64,000 nucleotides of DNA from Dolomedes plantarius (Eukaryota > Arthropoda > Arachnida > Araneae > Dolomedidae). Of the stretch, positions 44,951 through 57,150 are shown piece after piece; the first letter of the stretch is position 1, and each line of letters starts with the position of its first letter. The position numbers and the translations under genes were made by a program. The notes beneath the pieces are model-generated. The model searched no databases. It was given only the letters and a program-made list of their open reading frames with translations, and had not been told where the DNA came from. The stretch is from the NCBI GenBank assembly GCA_907164885.2, contig OU015497.1:67428077-67492076 (forward strand), written 5' to 3'.

Positions 44951-47900
44951 ATAATGTGAATTTCGGTAACAAATTATAAAATATTTCTTGAGTGAAAACA
45001 ATGTTAACAAATTATAAAGAATTTCTTCAGTAAAAACAATGTTTACAAACAAGAAATCTGTTCTATTTAATCCCCACGCTACAGAGCTGATTCGTAGTTT
45101 TATGTCGATGCTGTTTTTACTGTAAGACAATCCAGAATGATGGATGGCTTGTTTTTTACTGATCTTCACATGAAGACGGGCTTGAAAAAATGGTTTTATC
45201 GTTATTTTCTTTCTATCTATTGCTTTATCGACAAAATATATAATAAAATGTAGTTAAGAAACCACTTGTTATCTATAATGACTTTCTTTGACAAAGTACT
45301 TTTGGATTTGTTCTAGGACACGCACACACATGTATTCATACCATTAGTTTTTTTATATACTTTTCACTTAGTTTTGAAGAATATTTCAGCATTGTATCCT
45401 GTTTGGTATAGTTTTTATCATAGCTGTAGTCACAATACTGAATTTTTAAATATTTTTATTAAAAAATCATTTTTAACTTTTTGAACTGTAAATGATTATG
45501 TGTATAAAGCTTTTTTTATTGCTAACAAGTAAATAATTTATTCGTGATGAAATTTTTCAATTGAATCACAATCTCGTTACCATAGCATTTTTCCAGTTGC
45601 TTTATATATTGTTACATTACCATATAATATGATAAAAGACATTATTTACATATTATTGTAATGTAAATGTAATTACAAAGAAGTGAAAAGGTAAAATTAT
45701 GCGGTATTTTAACTCTATTAAAAATGAATTTACATTATAAGACATTGTGTTAAAGAACCTTTCTTGGATAGATATGTATGTATAAAGTTCTCATTAAATC
45801 TCTTGGTGTAAATTAATTTTTTTAATTTACGGGAAATCAATTTATCATACAACCTAGTTATTATTCTAAATTAGTTATAATAAAAACAAACCATGAATCC
45901 ATGTTCAAAACAGCGGCGAAACAAATTTATAAACTAGCATAATCAAATGTGTACATTGTTACAAGTACACATATAATAATTCCCTCGGTTAATAATACCT
46001 ACATTAATTGTTTAGAACATAGTATAAAATATATAGAACATTTTCTTTTTACAAAGAGGAGAAATTCTTCAGTTTTAATAAAAAGAAAAAGGTGCAATTT
46101 TTCTAAATAATTACCGAAGCAATTAAAATAACCATTTTTCAAATTTTTAAGCAAAATTAAAAATTTTGAGAAACTTCGAAATATCGATCTATCATGCACA
46201 TTCTTTCCTTTAGAAAAACAAAATTGCTCTAATTATGGTGGCTACTTAATAAATTGCCTATGATTTCCATTCTCTTAATTTACGTAAAAAATACTTTGAT
46301 GAATTGGTATCCATACGCTTATCAATATGCGTGTACACATTTCATAAGACAATGGAACGTATTGTACGAAATTTGGTACGATTATTAATCAACGTACTGT
46401 AAATACAACATAAAAGATAATTAATGATAAAAAAATACATTTAAAATTTTTTTTTTTCTTTTGAACATTGTTTTGAACATTTTGCATTGAGAAGTGTTTT
46501 TTTTAAATAAATAAATGATGTTTCAAGTGGTCCATCAATTGTCACCGCGAACCTTCAATCCCAATTTAAGGTACAAGGAATTTTCCTAGCAGTATTTTTT
46601 TAATCCGAGATTAATGAACGGGATTTGTTTTCTGCTTTGGGAAATCAATGTTTAAATGAAGTACTCGCTTTATCAAAAGAACATTTTTATTTTCATTTAA
46701 TTGTTTACAAAAATTAATTCTCTAGCCATAGGCCTCAATAATTTAATGGCCTATGAAACATTATATGAGGAAGAATTTAAAGTTTTAAAATCTAAGCATT
46801 AATTCTTTAAACATCTACTTTAAGTAAAAAGGAGTTCAGAAATATACAATTGCCAGTATATCATTAGTAAAACTCAGATAAAATGTCCGCATAGGTTAAT
46901 AAAAGATATTCCAGACCAAGTAATTTGCTACCTCAAGGAAATTTTAACTACACACTCCACATATCGACTTCTCAAGCTTCTCCTTTTTGCTCATAATGAC
47001 GAGCAGTTCAGAGCTTTCTGGCTTTTATTGCATGCTAAGTTAATGTAGTTTGAGAGCCTAGAGAATGATCTTCATGCGCTATATCATTCCTAACTGGAAA
47101 TTGTAAAGGTCGCTTCTCAACCTGGAAATCCAGCTTAGTGAGCAGGGACAGAATTTGATACACACCACTTGAGCTGAGTGACTACGTCTAGCATCATTCA
47201 GGTATATAAAATGTAAACTTAAGGCAGCTCTGTTCAACATAAATGGGTATTTTAGAGTTCGAGTAACTTGAGTATCCAATAAACATGCCTTTATCGAAGA
47301 TGATTAAATCTTTGCACACAATAAACACGATTATTGCTTATATCATTAAATCTCCATAAAAATTGACCTCAAACTTGATATAATAGAAATGAAACTTGTA
47401 TGTGCCTCTACTAATTGATATTCTTCCTTTGGCCCACATCACTCCAGTCAGTTGATCACTATATACACTGCTAGGTAGTTGGCTTAGAAACCGCTCTGTC
47501 CTTTAACGTGCATTAAACTATTTTAAAGTTCTTATTGTAACTATTTTAAAGCGTCTATTTTAAAGTTCTTTCGCTTAAGGGTCTTCAATAAAATCTGCAA
47601 TCAATTCAGTGATTTCGATAACGGACATCACTGATCTCTGATGGTACAAAATTATTGTAAGATACCGGACCTCCTGAGGGTGGCTCACGCTGAATTGGCA
47701 TCGGACTTCTTAAATTATCTGTTAAAAGAGTCGTTAATGATGACGTCATCAGAGGCAAATCCTTCCAGTCTTTTCCTGCCTTGTATTCATCGATCTTTCC
47801 GATTGTACCACCTTGCCACAAGCGGTTCATATATAGTTAGTAATCGCGGATGACAAAAGCTCTTCTCAGGAATATTAAATAAAAATAAATTTGATTAACG

Positions 47901-48860
47901 GAGCATTCGGGTTACAATAAGCTTTATCTATTCAACTACAGTATATTTGCATATCTCTTCCTATTGAATAACATATGAGACAAAGTTACAATATAATGGT
48001 ATTCAATCGATATAAAATTCACTAGATTCACCATTTCATTAAGAATATTTAAACAACTATGCTTACATATCGGACACCGGTGTTTCTCTGACAAATTTCT
48101 CCCGCAACTTATTTGGACTAAACTTATCAAAATTTAAACCAGTCGAGGAAAAGTATTAAAAATAGGTAAAATATTTTAAAAAAAAATTTAAGGACATATT
48201 ACAAATAAAGAAGTGAAATTTGAGTTAATTATTTCAACAATAAGAATTAATTTTTATTTTTAATATTACAACTATGATAATTAATGCAACGTAAGTTCTG
48301 TTACTCCTGTAGTTAATATATTTATTTTAAAATTCTTCAATTTACAGGTTTAAAATAAACAGCAATTATTACATAGAGTTCATGTTGAATTAATTTGTCA
48401 CATTTCTCATTAACTCCATAAAATAGTAGGAACTAATGAATTAAACGCTAAAATAGAATCAATCAAAAACTACATTTTTGATAGTGGGGAGTATTCAAAT
48501 ATTCACACACTGTACTATAATTCAGTTGCATTAGATATATCTACGAATTGAAATCCTATAGAAATTCATTTTTATGTATAATGTATAAGTTTCCAGCAGT
48601 AATGCAGAATGTATTACTCAATAAAATATTTATGCAGATTTCATTTAACGCCCCCTATATGCCTTTGAGAAACGAAGCACAGGTTTTCTAATTATGTTGA
48701 CAAGTTTTTTTTAATTACTCGAGAAATTTATAGCTCTCAGCAGAATTTAAGTAAATTACAGTAATTCCATCAACTATAGTAAAATAATTATCAATATACA
48801 AAATACAGTTTCTCTTGCATTTTCATGGTTTACCATAAGTTGTAAAATGTCATTATATTA
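44951..48860. other. Long AT-rich stretch without recognised features
   Basis: Nearly 4 kb with no tandem period, terminal repeats or recognisable frame. The segment around 47600-47830 is less AT-rich and has overlapping frames on both strands (74 codons minus, 70 codons plus). The minus frame opens MNRLWQGGTIGKIDEYKAGK, slightly reminiscent of an LTR-retrotransposon gag start, but too little to call. Confidence 0.4.
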
Positions 48861-48869
48861 AGTTCTTTA

Positions 48870-49010
<141 letters not shown>

Positions 49011-49725
49011 GGGACAAATAGATGATTTAGCAGTGTAACATAGATAAATACTGTAGATTCATGTGTTCAGAATTTAGATTTTCATCACAAGGAATGTTTA
49101 AAGAAACCTTTTTCTGTAGTTTTGAAAGCTCTAGCGGTGGTATTGGGATGTTTATTTCTCATCCATCATATTACCGGTATAATTTGAATTAATAACAACA
49201 ATTGTGATCTAGATCAATTTTAACTGACACCGAAAAAAAAAAGAAAAATGCTGTAATTCCTCTCATAGTCTCTCTGACATTTTCAAAGTAGAATGGCAGA
49301 ATTGAATTTAAGCAAGTAGTTAAAGAAAATTTCATTTTGTACGGTATTAAATACACTATAACTTTCAACTCAATGTCTGTCCGCCATATATTAAATATTT
49401 TAATATTCCTTCTCTATTTGTGACATAATATATCTGAGAATAAATGCTTGTCTCCGCTTGAATGATAGTGAAAAGAATCGTCGATAACCAGTTTTATTCT
49501 GATGGCTTAGAAAACCATCAATTTCTTTTTCTAAGAACATTATGTGCGACCTTAATGGAAATTCTTATGAAGTTGTCAAAACTTGCATTCTTTGAAACTT
49601 TGTTACACATAAATTATGACGGGAATGCTTTAATTTATCAAAAGTATGGATGTCGGTCAAGAATGTTGGCTATCAAAATATTATTTAAGTATCAAATTAC
49701 ACTATTATTGCTACCGAATTCAAAC
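49011..49725. other. AT-rich sequence without recognised features
   Basis: The open frame starting at 49462 runs through the neighbouring microsatellite and is not a credible gene. Confidence 0.4.
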
Positions 49726-49727
49726 AA

Positions 49728-50178
<451 letters not shown>

Positions 50179-50268
<90 letters not shown>
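50179..50268. repeat. (TA)n microsatellite, right of MITE
   Basis: About 44 TA units starting at the MITE's right end. Confidence 0.95.
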
Positions 50269-50271
<3 letters not shown>

Positions 50272-50447
50272 GCATTTAAGAATGCAGCTTTTAATTTCAG
50301 TTTTCACTTCTACAGCAGATGTATAAATATCGACGGGATAATTAAACAAAACGTACATAAGATTTCAGGATAAAAATATGTAATTCAGCTATAAAATAAA
50401 TTTTCATTATTTTGTTGTGAAAATCTGGCAATATGAACAAATGACAA

Positions 50448-51003
50448 AGATACGAATTTGAAACATTTGAAAGATAAATAAAGGTACTTCCTGTGGAACT
50501 CAATTCATAACTATATAATATTGTTGTAAATAGCTGTGAATGTTTCTAAATATTAATAAATATTCTTTATTTCGCCCAAATTTTTGCATATTTTGTGTAA
50601 AATACCATGTATTTACTATCATTGAGCGTTAGATTTCATTATGTAACATTTGGCGATATTTTCAGGAATTTTCATGAACTTGGCCACAAATTTTTTGAGT
50701 TTTTTTGAGTTTTTGTGTGTCCGGAAATCCAATAACAAGCATGCACAAAAAAAGATATAAATTTGAAACATTGAAAAGATAAACAAAGATAGATCCTGTG
50801 GCCCTGGATTAACATATAATATTGTTGTAAATAGAATTAAATATTTCTAAATATTAGTAAATATTCTTTATTTCTCCTAAATTTATGCTCATTTTGTGTA
50901 AAATACCATTTATTTACTGTGATTGAACGTTATATTTCAATATATATATAACCTTTGGTGACATTTTCAGGAAGTTTCGTGAACTTCGCCACAAATTTGT
51001 CAA
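50448..51003. repeat. Two-copy duplication, ~305 bp period
   Basis: aatttgaaacat, aatattgttgtaaatag, taaatattctttatttc, attttgtgtaaaataccat and gacattttcaggaa phrases occur near 50455-50700 and again near 50760-51003. The copies differ by many substitutions. No gene is recognised in the 51004-51470 stretch that follows. Confidence 0.8.
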
Positions 51004-51474
51004 GATTTGTCGAGTGTTTGAGTTTCCGGAGAAACAATCAGATTTCCCCTAGATGGCGTTATTGTCGAGTTCTGAAATTTCCCATATCTAGAGCAATGAA
51101 GAACTTCAACAAAAGGTGTAAAATCATCCCAAGCTCAGCTTTTGAAGTTTTAACAGGTCATCCATTCATTTCTCAGCTGGAACTCAGCTGCTGTGTCTTA
51201 ACTGCAAGGTCTGTTATTGTGCGTGGTGCATGGTAGGAAATCTGGAGGTCTTTTCCTGGACTGTTCTGAAATTTTAAGTGACTTTTTGTGATATTCGTTA
51301 CCTATTTCAAGACTATATAGAAAATTGCAAACTTGTGTTACTGTTATCAGAAGTGGTCTTTCACAAATATCATCGACCGAAATGTCAAATATTATAGCTT
51401 ATGCCTTCCATATAAAGACATGATTTTCACAGCCCTATCTTACAATTATGGATTTAATCTACATGCCATTCCTT

Positions 51475-51710
51475 TTCTTTTCAATGCGGAGGCTTGTCTT
51501 CTGGTGTTAGGTACTTCTAGTTTGGCGCTTGAAGAACCGCGAAGTCATGCTGAATACTTCTTTATAACGGGAGAACCATATTAGGTGAGCCAGCATTGCT
51601 CCCTGAGTGTGGAAACCACGATAACGACCATGCCTTATTCGGGATTCGAACCCCAGTTCCAGCATGGAAGAGTAGGATGCTATCCACCATACCATGTGGG
51701 TGGCCTATTC
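51475..51710 (-). mobile_element. tRNA-derived SINE with CTCCGCATTG tail
   Basis: On the minus strand the head has an A-box-like tggtatggtggatagcatcc and a near-perfect B box (ggggttcgaatcccg), spaced as in a tRNA. The body continues through gtggtttccacactcaggga to a 3' end of gcctccgcattgaaaagaaa. That tail matches the ends at 37063 and 60422. The left boundary is the A-rich tail; a convincing target duplication was not found. Confidence 0.75.
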
Positions 51711-51837
51711 CTAAAATTGTCTTTAGGTATACTCAATAAATCCTCTACCTTTAAGTACAAACTTTAAGTGCCAATCTGCCCACCTGGCCCGTTAAACAAC
51801 AATTTTCATTAATAAAAATTTTTAGTATTAATAACTA

Positions 51838-53384
51838 CACTGCTCAAAAAAATTAGGGGAGCAAGCAAAGAAGTTAAGAAAACCGTGCGAGACAGCCACG
51901 TATTGGCATAAAATGGATAGTACACGCGTAGTAATGGGCAATACAGAAAAAGAGACGTAAAACATTTGTAATTAAGCTTTAATTCTTTGAAAATATGGAA
52001 AAACATGAAAAGATGATTTCGGGCAACAATTTGATTACATGTAAACAATAAAAAAGTATTGTTTAGAAATGATGCAAGATTTTTAATATGGCGTGTGGTC
52101 TCCTCGAACAGCTGAGACTGCTGCACACCTGTTTTCCATGGATGCGATGATGTTATCGATTAGACTTTGGGGAATACTGTTCCACTCCTCAAGAAGTGCA
52201 ATCTCCAAGTCTCGGAGAGTAAAAGGAGGCCTTGGTCTCGCAGCAATGCGTCGTCCGAGCATGTCCCAAACATGCTCGATTAGATTCAGATCAGGTGAGC
52301 ACGCTGGCCATTCCATACGCTATATTGTTTCAGCTTCAAGTATGTTCTCCACAAGACGAGCTGTATGCGGTCTGGCATTATCATGCTGGAAAACAAAGGA
52401 ATCTCCAATGGCTGCAGCGTAAGGTATGACATGAGGTCTCAGTATCTCGTCTGCATACATTCGGGCCGTAAAAGTACCATTCTGAATGATATGCAGGTCC
52501 GTACGTCCACCTATGCTGATTCCACCCCATACCATAAAACCAGATCGTCTGTATTGTGACGTTTCACGAACGAATGAGGGGTTATTTCGAGTGACCCTTT
52601 ACCTCCATACCAAAACACATCGGGTGTCACACACCAGACTGAATCAGGACTCGTCTGTAAACAGCACTTGGCTCCAATGATGTTGCTCCCAATCTCGATG
52701 TTCAGCAGTCCATCTTCTTCGGGCCGCACGGTGGCGTGAGGTCAACGGAATGCAGACCATTGGCCTATGTGCATAGTGACCTCCCTGATGAAGCCTATTA
52801 CGTACTGTTTGGCTGGACACCCTTCGTCCTGTTGCCAAGAGCAACTGTCTTTGCAGCTGAGTATCATTGTCTGTTCTGTTTCGACGAGCTGTTAACAGTA
52901 TTTACCGGTCATCAGTTGTTGTAGTGGAGTGTGGCCGACCTTGCCCTGGTCGACGTCTAACATTCCATGTTTCTTGGAATCGATTCCACAGCCTTGCAAC
53001 GACACTACTGGCGACTCCAACAGCGTCCGCGACACTACGTTGTGTTTTTCCCGGATTTAAGTCTGCCTATAATACGCCATGCCATGGATTCCGGTAAATC
53101 ACGTTGTTGAGACATTTTCAAGTCACCTTTTCTCAAAAAGAATAACTGAGCAATCGAATTTCACAGTTAAGGCAGTGAAACAGACGTTTCTGCAACATCT
53201 CGATTTCCGCCCTTATGTTCTTTTTCTGGTTTTTGACGTCATGAACTTTGATTTGCATATGAAGTTTTCTTCTATTTCGTGCCAGGTTTTAAATTATGGA
53301 TGATTTATTTTATGTTACTTATCGGTGTAAGCATTTGCGTAATTTCGTTAAAACCATGTGCTCCCCTAATTGTTTTGAGCAGTG
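51838..53384 (-). mobile_element. Tc1-like DNA transposon, full length, inactivated
   Basis: The left end cactgctcaaaaaaattagg matches the reverse complement of the right end (cactgctcaaaacaattagg). TA lies outside both ends (51836-51837 and 53385-53386). Length is 1547 bp. Unlike most DNA elements here it is not in a (TA)n tract. It carries one transposase region on the minus strand. Confidence 0.93.
52083..53115 (-). pseudogene. Tc1-like transposase with several stops
   Basis: Likely start at 53113-53115 (MSQQRDLPESMAWRI). A one-base frameshift near 53050 precedes the DNA-binding part (VVARLWNRFQETWNVRRRPG, GQGRPHSTTT, a stop, then LTARRNRT). From 52844 one frame holds VSSQTVRNRLHQGG, WSQVLFTDES (Asp), stops at 52644-52646 and near 52602, MVWGGISIGG, FQHDNARPHTARLVE (Asp), TAG at 52320-52322, and ACSPDLNLIEHVWDML (Glu), ending DHTPY at TAA 52083-52085. 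All catalytic acids remain. Several stops fit single C-to-T changes (CGA to TGA, CAG to TAG). Confidence 0.88.
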
Positions 53385-53386
53385 TA

Positions 53387-54510
53387 GAAATATTTTTTTA
53401 ATTTTCAAGGGCGTTCACAATAATGTTTAAAAGAAGAGTGAGATATAGGAATGTTAATGTATTTCAAACAGATGTTACCCTGTTTCTAACACATTTTCGT
53501 TAAGTTCATTTTGCAATCGGTTGTCTAAGCATAATTTATACGATAAGTCTTGCAATACTTTCAACAAAGGTTTACACCAGGCATGTGAAACTTTGACAAA
53601 ACCATGGACTGCATAGGAAATGGTTCTGCGGGCCAGACTTCATTTTTTTTATTCGGTTACCAGTATGTTAAATGACCTGTCCTCAAAACTGTGTCTTAAC
53701 GGAAAATTTGAAGCCTGGAGACTTAGATGAAGTACCGAGAAAAAATGATATTCTTTTTTTTAATGCCTAGAATTTTTTTAGATCAAAACTGAAAATCTTT
53801 GCACCGTGCAAATGCTGATATTCGTAGTAAAAGGCAGTGAAATCATCTGTGCTTCTGTAAATTCTGTCGGAATATGCATTTGACAGAATTTCGAATAAAA
53901 ATTGGTATCATAGTGTGTGCCATTTTGGAGTTGGGGTGTAACGAAATTAGTAGTAATTTATAACAGCTATTATTCAATTAAAAACATCTAAAATGCATTA
54001 ATCAACAGATATTAAAAAGTAATGTCCCAATTGAAAGTCAAAGGTCTAAAGTTTTTCATAGAATGCAGAGGGCATTCACCAAAGTGCTGAGCGTGTGAAG
54101 AAGGTGGATGTAATAATATAAGGTCGAATTTCGTAAGTTTACGAACTTTAGGAGCCCGCAACACACGAACTACGTATCAGAGATACACACGTGCGGTGTC
54201 TACGGAGTTTTCTAAACCAGAACTATATAACGCACTTACATTCGGGAAGGTCGGTTTCAATTTCAAAAAGTTATAGTAGTCAGAAGTGTCATAAGAAGGT
54301 TATAGTGGTAATGTATGAAAGTTACAGTCAATAGTTTGACCTCTGTTCGACTATGTCTGAACTTAAGGAATGTACATACACTAAAAACCGGGAGAAACAG
54401 AAAAAAATTAAGAGGACGCAGTCTGGGAAATTATAATAAGTGCATCTCACCTTTGCCGAATGTATGAGGAATCACCTTAAACGCCTAAAATCAGATGACG
54501 AGCAAGCGTC
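53387..54510. other. Sequence without recognised features
   Basis: Mixed composition, somewhat less AT-rich after 54100. No gene, terminal repeat or RNA gene was recognised. Confidence 0.4.
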
Positions 54511-54514
54511 CGTT

Positions 54515-54622
54515 GCGCCACCTAGCAGCAACTCTAAGTAAATTGCGTCAACCTCAACTAGCAGCTACTCTCATAAACTACGTCAACCTAATTAGGCGGC
54601 AACTGTGAGGAAACTGCGTAAA
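54515..54622. repeat. ~37 bp minisatellite, three copies
   Basis: Three degenerate units end in (a/t)act(g/a)cgtcaa-type phrases: gcgccacctagcagcaactc, then cctcaactagcagctactct, then cctaattaggcggcaactgt. It is GC-richer than its surroundings. Confidence 0.65.
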
Positions 54623-54831
54623 ATAAGTGTAGTCACTGAATGTAATCGTCGTTTCATATCTGAGCCCCAACCAAAAGACAAATTCGTCGTTCAAAGCCTC
54701 TCTTTCCTCAAAGACACAGGTTGCGGGCACAATTTAAGATATTTAAACAAGTAAAATATTTATTTTATCCCGCTTAGTTATTATGCATTACCCTTTTACT
54801 ATCGATTTAAAAATGTTGATAACATTTTGAG

Positions 54832-55224
54832 ATGGCTTCAACAAGATATTACGTAAAAATTCTAGAATGTGAAAAAAAATTAATTTGTGACTATCTAAAT
54901 AAAAACTTAATTTATGACTCAAAACATTTATTATCCATCTCATTCTTTAGTTTCAAAAGTTTAGATTTAGCACTTCATAAAATAAATTTCATCCATCAAA
55001 TAAATGAGCTAGTAGTAGTATATATATTTTCAAGATCTTTCCCTAAATTGATAGAAATTTTCCTTTCCTATAAGTCACTTCTAAAAAGCATATTCATGTC
55101 TTATATCCTTTTTAGACTCTTTATTTATACAAGTATCGAGTTTTATATATCAATACTTGCATTCCGTAAAGTATGTTGTTTTAGCTATGACGACATCATT
55201 ATAAAATTTCAAAATCTATTTTAA
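54832..55224 (+). CDS. Hypothetical 130-codon open frame, doubtful
   Basis: One of the longest uninterrupted frames not explained by a transposon or microsatellite. It starts MASTRYYVKILECEKKLICD and contains hydrophobic stretches such as YILFRLFIYTSIEFYISILA, which could be a membrane segment. I recognise no family. Codon content is dominated by A/T, which favours chance open frames rich in Ile, Phe, Lys and Tyr, and no splice or promoter context supports it. Most likely not a gene. Confidence 0.12.
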   Translation: MASTRYYVKILECEKKLICDYLNKNLIYDSKHLLSISFFSFKSLDLALHKINFIHQINELVVVYIFSRSFPKLIEIFLSYKSLLKSIFMSYILFRLFIYTSIEFYISILAFRKVCCFSYDDIIIKFQNLF

Positions 55225-55576
55225 AGTACTCCTCGTTTTCTGGGAATAAAATACAATTTCTAGTCCTTTAGGTATCTTATTACAAGGCAGTTTGGTAAGT
55301 ACATTCTTCTCAAATTTAATATTTTTGTTCTTTTAAGACACGAAGATAAAATATTATTCTTTGAGCTCAATTTTTATGAAATATGGAAGATTTCGGGTAT
55401 GAAGTTACAGAAATTTTGAGCCTAGTTTTCGTATAATTTATTTTACAAACTAAAATAAATTATTGTTTTTGAGTTATCTTTTCAGTCACTTTTGGCTGAG
55501 CTCAAAAAAAGTTGGCCAAAATGTTTATCATACGTAAAATTTTCAGCTACAATATTTATAACAAAAGAGTAAGCAA

Positions 55577-55617
55577 ACACACACACACACACATACATAC
55601 ATATATATATATATATA
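55577..55617. repeat. (CA)n(CATA)n(TA)n microsatellite
   Basis: CA units pass into CATA and then about nine TA units, ending where the decayed Tc1-like region begins. Confidence 0.9.
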
Positions 55618-56740
55618 ATAGTAGAACAGTTGATGGTAAATTATCAATTGAGGAATTGTGCAAAATGTTGAAACTAAGAGACTCAAAGGAAGGTACGACA
55701 AATCACGTGATATTTTCAGGTGCTTAATAACGTAATTTAAACGGCGTAAGTAGTGGGTGTAATACGTGGAACAGTATCACACAATTTGAACCGATGCATA
55801 AATGAACAATGCCAATTGGTTTGGTAAGCTAGGTCAACTTTTGCTACACGAGGGCTAATGAGACCGGGACCTACAGTTTAAAGTCGATTCAGAACGACTA
55901 CAAACGTCCATGCCAGCAGTGGGACTCGAACTCACAGGATCTGAATAGAATGCCAACGCCCTAGCCATTCGGTCATCAACTGACAACATAAATGAACAAG
56001 TCGCTGACTCTAAACGGAAAAGTGTGATCGTTACATGATGATTCCAGCGGGGTCTAGATGGGAATTTGGTAAGGGTCATATGTCGCAAATCCAAGACTAT
56101 AGTATATATTTACGGTCTTGATACAGTCCAAAATCCACGTACTAATTACATTAATGAAAAAAATGTCAGATTTTGCCACGATCATAAAAGCTAGAGTTCA
56201 AATGTTAAAGCAACGAGTCATCTGGTCAGATGACTCAAATTTCAAAACTTGCCCTAAAACTGCTAGACTGTACGTATGGTGAACACCTGTAGCATATTGT
56301 CCCCATTGCCAAGCATACTAGCCACTGCCAAGTATACTGGTGGATCTCTGATACTGTTGGAGTCTATCTCTTGGTGTTTCATAGTATTCACTGCCCACCG
56401 ACATAAGAAGTATACGAACCCATTCTGGCGTACCACTTGCATCCTATGCTTTAGACGTTATTTCCTAATAAACTGTCACTGATTCCGAGACGTTATAACA
56501 CCCGTTAATCTTTAGAAACTAGTCAGTATGAGGGTTGAGGAGTATGGGGAAGAGCCTCTATCCTAGCAACCGCAACGCTAACTTTATCGTTAGGGAATAT
56601 TTGTGGGAACATTTGGAGAGAATACTGCAAGCAAGTTCTCCCTCTCCATCTACTCTGGAAGGTTTAGATGTTATAGGATGAATGTTATCAAATTACAATA
56701 GTTTGTGTACACAGCTAATAACATTCCATACCACGTCAAA
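55618..56740 (+). pseudogene. Badly decayed Tc1-like transposase region
   Basis: After removing the SINE at 55810-55986, the plus strand still shows a catalytic-core start (RVIWSDDSNFKTCPKTARLY, near 56210) with the first Asp. Near 56590 REYLWEHLERILQASSPSPS resembles the 'IEHLWDxLxR' block that contains the last catalytic residue. The stretch between has stops in every frame. Terminal repeats were not found. It is an old Tc1-superfamily copy, judged from only two motifs. Confidence 0.5.
55810..55986 (-). mobile_element. tRNA-derived SINE with 13 bp target duplication
   Basis: cataaatgaacaa occurs exactly at 55797-55809 and 55987-55999. On the minus strand the inserted 177 bp has a tRNA-like head: gatgaccgaatggctagggc (A box), then gttggcattctattcagatc, then gagttcgagtcccactg (B box). 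The anticodon-arm-like middle and the box spacing are tRNA-like, but the acceptor stem does not pair, so it is a SINE and not a tRNA gene. Confidence 0.82.
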
Positions 56741-56871
56741 ATAATACTGTTTTAGATGCCAAACAGGGGAGTAGAGATTATTAATACCATATTCTGTAAA
56801 AAAAAGATCAGTATTTTGACTCTTTTATTAACTCCCTGCATCCTCCAGTTAAAATCCATAGTCTTGAATTT

Positions 56872-57150
56872 ACTTTGTTATTGTTTCTAAAGCCATCCTG
56901 GCCGGAAGTTCCATACCAGGTACATATAGGCTTTGTGTTGATGTGCGGCTCCAGTTTGTATAGCACCACAAGGTCCGTCTTAACTAGTTGCCACATCAGT
57001 TTTTACCGAGCACCTCCAGGGGCGACATCTGTGGGGATCGTACCCTTTACCCTTTCCCACCCTCTCTGATCTCAAAGGGGACTTTCCGGCATATAGATTT
57101 AACGGGCTCATATTTGTCTAGACATGGTGAATTTACTTTAAACAATCTGA
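56872..57150 (-). mobile_element. SINE copy, same family as 42.8 kb, 5'-truncated
   Basis: The minus strand matches the body of the SINE at 42790-43155 in order: tgtctag near the start, then gttaaatctatatgccgg, atgtcgcccctggaggtgct, accttgtggtgctatacaaa, aaagcctatatgtacctggt and acttccggccaggatggctt, ending in caataacaaag where the other copy has CAA repeats. The tRNA-like head is missing. The overlapping short open frames on both strands are not genes. Confidence 0.75.

Noticed and set aside
47606..47830. LTR-retrotransposon gag start (GGTIGKIDEYKAGKDW)
   Set aside because: The similarity covers about 16 residues and the rest does not follow any gag I know.
51600..51700. tRNA gene
   Set aside because: A and B boxes are present, but no pairing acceptor stem, and the sequence continues into a SINE body and tail.
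55920..55985. tRNA gene
   Set aside because: Very tRNA-like boxes, but lies inside a 177 bp insertion with a target duplication and lacks a paired acceptor stem.
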